Made by a program: the position numbers and the translations under genes
Part shown: in pieces, positions 61,448 through 64,000 of the stretch
How positions within the stretch are numbered: position 1 is the first letter of the stretch
Layout: every line of letters begins with the position of its first letter
Assembly: GCF_001015195.1 (NCBI RefSeq)
Contig: NZ_LDES01000046.1
Location: 62,001 to 126,000, forward strand
Length of the DNA: 64,000 nucleotides
From: Sphingomonas sp. Y57
Lineage (GTDB): Bacteria; Pseudomonadota; Alphaproteobacteria; Sphingomonadales; Sphingomonadaceae
Direction of reading: 5' to 3'
The notes under the pieces: generated by a model
Told to the model about the DNA's origin: nothing
Database searches by the model: none
The model's input: only the letters and a program-made list of their open reading frames with translations

Positions 61448-62644
61448 TCAGCAGGCGTCGGGCTTGCGGACGATGACATAGCTCTCGTCGTTGAACCACA
61501 GCTCGCCATTCTTGCGCAGAACCTTGCGCGTCGCATCCAGATAGCCGGGTCCGCTCATCGCCCGCGCCAGCCGCTCGTCGTCGATCTGCGCGACATAGGT
61601 CGCGGCGTTCCAGGCCGCGAGCAATGTCGAGGTACCGATCGAAGCGGTCTCGCTGTCGATCTCGTCGGGCAGCGTGTGCATTTCGTAGCGGAACAGCGCC
61701 TCCGAACTGGTGAGCGGATCGAAGCGGAACCGCCCCGCCTCCTCGCCCAGCGCCTTTCGGGTCGCGTCGAGCAACGCATAGCGCGAGGTGGTGAAGGGAT
61801 CCTCCGACGGCCAGACATTCTGGATGATCTCCAGCCCGGGGTCATTCCCGGCCGAATGGATGCCGAGCAGCCGGCCGTTGCTGCGTAGTGCGCGGGCAAG
61901 CGGCGCAAGCACGCGCTGCGCCTTGAAGGCGGTCGGGGCGCTGAGGCGGAACGGCTGGCTGGCGATGACCAGGTCGAAATCGGCCCTCGGACGATCCTTC
62001 TCGGGGAGGATGCCATCGAGCAGGAACCCGCAATCCTCGCGATAGAGGATCAGGGTGGTGGGCGTCTCGGGAACCAGGCTGCCGGTCTTTTCCGATACCC
62101 GCGTGCGCCAGTTCCGGGCGAGGAAGGGTTGGAGCGCAAGGATCTGGCGCTCGAACTCCGCCGTGGTATCGCCCTTCAGCGGGACCGCCTTCCACACCAT
62201 GCGCTCGATCGCCTCGGGCTTTCTCGGCACCAGCCAGGGCGCCTCGGCATAGGAGATGTTGGTGACGGCCAGCACCGTCTCGGGATGCTCGAAGAAGCGG
62301 TCGGGCATCTTGTCCAGGGTCAGGCGGACGTCCTCGAGGCTGATCTCCTTGCCCGCGACGTAGAAGGGGAAGCGCGGAAACGCTTCGTGCATCGACCGCA
62401 TCACCCGCGCCAGCACCGTGCCGTCGCCCATGCCTGCGTCGAAGAAGCGCACCGCCGGCGGCTCCGGCCGAAGCTTCCCGATCTCGCGCGCGACCCGTTC
62501 CGCGACCACCCACTTTTCCGAGCAGGTGTTCACGAACATCAGATATTTCTGGCGATTGTCGTAGAAACGGAAGTCCTGCTCGGACTTCTGCGCGGCCGGA
62601 GCCTCCATCCCGTCCCCAGCCTGCTTGACGACCGCAACTGCCAT
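61448..62644 (-). CDS. Methyltransferase-like protein (unrecognised family, paralogue 2)
   Basis: 398 aa from the ATG at 62644; a longer reading frame exists but its extra residues are shadow. It lacks the HTH of its paralogue at 46836 and starts with about 20 weakly structured residues, then FRFYDNRQKYLMFVN (25-39) and a SAM motif I-like FFDAGMGDGT (67-76). Downstream segments KMPDRFFEHPETVLAVTN, LASQPF-type strands and WFNDESYVIVRK parallel the paralogue throughout. Together with the next gene (an MTHFR homologue) it may transfer or accept methyl groups. Not assigned to a characterised family. Confidence 0.8.
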   Translation of the reverse strand: MAVAVVKQAGDGMEAPAAQKSEQDFRFYDNRQKYLMFVNTCSEKWVVAERVAREIGKLRPEPPAVRFFDAGMGDGTVLARVMRSMHEAFPRFPFYVAGKEISLEDVRLTLDKMPDRFFEHPETVLAVTNISYAEAPWLVPRKPEAIERMVWKAVPLKGDTTAEFERQILALQPFLARNWRTRVSEKTGSLVPETPTTLILYREDCGFLLDGILPEKDRPRADFDLVIASQPFRLSAPTAFKAQRVLAPLARALRSNGRLLGIHSAGNDPGLEIIQNVWPSEDPFTTSRYALLDATRKALGEEAGRFRFDPLTSSEALFRYEMHTLPDEIDSETASIGTSTLLAAWNAATYVAQIDDERLARAMSGPGYLDATRKVLRKNGELWFNDESYVIVRKPDAC

Positions 62645-62748
62645 GGCCTGATCCTCATCCGCTTTCGGACGGGATGCGGCCACGCGCACCGGGAATAAAC
62701 CACAATCGGTCCCACCCGCGGGGGTGGGACGCACCCCACCGCCGAACG

Positions 62749-63882
62749 TCAGCGGGCCAATGCGGCGCGGGCAATTTCCTCGTAGATGTCGGCAAGGGCA
62801 TAGAGGTCGGGGATCGCGACCGCTTCGTCGAGCTTGTGCATCGTCGCGTTGCACAGCCCGAACTCGACCACCGGGCAAAGCCTGGAGAGGAAGCGCGCAT
62901 CCGACGTGCCGCCGGTCGTCGACAGTTCGGGCGTCAGCCCCGTCACCTTGTGGATCGCGGCCGAGATCAGCGTGGAGAAGTCGCCGGGCGGGGTGACGAA
63001 ACTTTCCCCCGAAATCACGGCGCGTACCGTAGCGGCGGGCGCGTGCTTCGTGACGGTCCGGCGCACCAGTTCGACCAGGTCGGCCCCGCGATGCTCGTCG
63101 TTGAAGCGGATATTGAGCCGCGCCCGCGCAACGGCGGGAATGAGGTTGGTCGCGGCATTGCCGACATCGACCGTCGTGATCTCCAGGTTCGACGGCTGGA
63201 ACCACTGGTTGCCGTCGTCGAGATGGAGCGCCGCCAGGGCGTCGAGCGCCCTAACCAGCGCCGGGATCGGATTGGCGGCAAGATGCGGGTAGGCGACATG
63301 GCCCTGCGTCCCCGCATTCTCGATCCACATGTTGACCGATCCGCGCCGGCCGATCTTCACCATGTCGCCAAGCCGGTGGGCCGATGTGGGTTCGCCAACC
63401 AGGCAGAGGTCAGGGCACAGGCCCCGCGCCTTCATCCAGTCGATCAGCGCGACCGTGCCGAAAGTGGCGGGCCCCTCCTCGTCTCCGGTGATGATCAGGC
63501 TGATCGTACCGGGATGGCCGTCCAGCCGCGCCGCGGCGGCTATGAACGCGGCGATGGCTCCCTTCATGTCGACCGCACCGCGCCCGTAAAGCAGTTCGCC
63601 GCGAACCTTCGGCACGAACGGATCGCTGCTCCAGCCGTCGCCGGCCGGCACCACGTCGCTATGCCCGGCAAAGGCGAAATGCGGCCCGCCCTCGCCACGG
63701 ATCGCGAACAGGTTCTCGACCGGCCCATCGGGTACTTCGCCGACGGCGAAGCGATGGACGGTGAAGCCTGTCGATTCCAGCGCTGCCGCGATCACGGCCA
63801 TCGCCCCGGCGTCGGCCGGGGTCACGCTGGGGCAGGCGATCAGGCGCCGGGTCAGGTCGAGGGGGTCGATTGCGTTCACCAC
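62749..63882 (-). CDS. dapE: Succinyl-diaminopimelate desuccinylase
   Basis: 377 aa, M20 family metallopeptidase-like zinc enzyme of the lysine/meso-diaminopimelate pathway. Metal ligands H74 and D76 (AGHSDVVPAGD), D105 (GAVDMKG), the TGDEEGP general base/ligand pair, and a final FGLCNATMHKLDEAV ligand His. It hydrolyses N-succinyl-LL-2,6-diaminopimelate. The start is a GTG at 63882 (a second GTG follows), with GGAGG somewhat far upstream. This housekeeping gene suggests that the window's right side joins the core chromosome. It is separated from the methyltransferase-like gene by 104 bases. Confidence 0.95.
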   Translation of the reverse strand: MVNAIDPLDLTRRLIACPSVTPADAGAMAVIAAALESTGFTVHRFAVGEVPDGPVENLFAIRGEGGPHFAFAGHSDVVPAGDGWSSDPFVPKVRGELLYGRGAVDMKGAIAAFIAAAARLDGHPGTISLIITGDEEGPATFGTVALIDWMKARGLCPDLCLVGEPTSAHRLGDMVKIGRRGSVNMWIENAGTQGHVAYPHLAANPIPALVRALDALAALHLDDGNQWFQPSNLEITTVDVGNAATNLIPAVARARLNIRFNDEHRGADLVELVRRTVTKHAPAATVRAVISGESFVTPPGDFSTLISAAIHKVTGLTPELSTTGGTSDARFLSRLCPVVEFGLCNATMHKLDEAVAIPDLYALADIYEEIARAALAR

Positions 63883-63953
63883 GCCGCCCGCCTAGCCTCC
63901 CCGCGCCGATATGCAAAGGGCTCGCGGCTTTCGTCCAATGGCGAATGCAGCGG

Positions 63954-64000
63954 CTAAGCCTTCTCCGCCGCCCGCTCGAACTTCTCGATCACCCAGCTCT
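63954..64000 (-). CDS. C-terminal end of an unidentified gene (runs off right edge)
   Basis: On the minus strand the last 15 codons read SWVIEKFERAAEKA then a TAG stop at 63954. The frame is open to the window's edge. Nothing more can be said of the protein. It is on the same strand as dapE, 71 bases ahead of its start, so the two may be co-transcribed. Confidence 0.55.
   Translation of the reverse strand, partial: SWVIEKFERAAEKA

Noticed and set aside
62645-63205. N-terminal extension of the methyltransferase-like gene to 63205
   Set aside because: The extra 187 residues overlap dapE antisense and have Arg/Gly-rich shadow composition; the paralogue alignment starts after 62644.

Overview
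The window is about 67% GC, densely coding DNA from an alphaproteobacterium, most likely a sphingomonad (Sphingomonadales). The reasons are the large set of CoA-dependent ring and side-chain degradation genes, a TonB-dependent receptor, paired CaiA-type acyl-CoA dehydrogenases, intergenic GGGAATCC/CCGGCGGAGGCCGG palindromes and a chromosomal dapE at the right end. The genus cannot be fixed from the sequence alone. There is no gene-free stretch longer than 300 bases, and I saw no rRNA, tRNA, CRISPR array, transposase or integrase. Almost everything is accessory catabolism with its regulators; metF-like and dapE genes at the right edge look like the return to core chromosome.

Left block (1-12 kb): a ten-gene minus-strand operon (DUF1214 protein, sulfotransferase, metallo-beta-lactamase-fold hydrolase, VOC protein, ACMSD-type amidohydrolase, MFS transporter, isochorismatase-fold protein, hydantoinase/carboxylase-type HyuB and HyuA, then the start of a probable cytochrome P450). 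It diverges from a LysR gene across a striking nested dyad. Its substrate is unknown.

Second block (12-27.4 kb): a 16-gene minus-strand operon. Its core (IpdF-, FadE30-, Rv3548c-, FadA6-, FadE31/32-, EchA20- and IpdC-like genes) closely mirrors the actinobacterial KstR2 regulon, which degrades the last two steroid rings (HIP). An Ltp/DUF35 pair leads the operon, and two further SDRs, a MaoC hydratase, a second thiolase and an MFS transporter follow. IpdAB and FadD3 are not in the window. Across a palindrome-bearing intergenic region lie an SDR and a LuxR regulator, then an IclR gene convergent with a third acyl-CoA dehydrogenase pair plus a GMC oxidoreductase, which is divergent from an aldehyde dehydrogenase.

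Third block (36.2-40.4 kb): a plus-strand operon of TonB-dependent receptor, YfiR-family periplasmic protein and CHASE8-domain hybrid histidine kinase. This looks like an envelope-spanning sensory relay rewired from the YfiBNR logic.

Fourth block (40.4-60.5 kb): a catabolic island bracketed by two closely similar IclR paralogues. It holds a LysR gene divergent from a long plus-strand operon (C-C-type alpha/beta hydrolase, two LLM flavin monooxygenases, flavin reductase, GDSAG esterase, PcaC-like protein, an HTH-fused methyltransferase-like protein, a zinc ribbon protein, an amidohydrolase and an SMP-30 lactonase), then an extradiol dioxygenase and an FAH-family hydrolase. After the second IclR come an FAD aromatic hydroxylase, an alpha/beta hydrolase, a LuxR regulator and a PQQ/cytochrome c alcohol dehydrogenase. 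Together they suggest oxygenolytic opening of a cyclic or aromatic substrate whose remnants could feed the CoA-dependent block. The right end has a methylenetetrahydrofolate reductase-like gene, a second methyltransferase-like paralogue, dapE and the tail of another gene.
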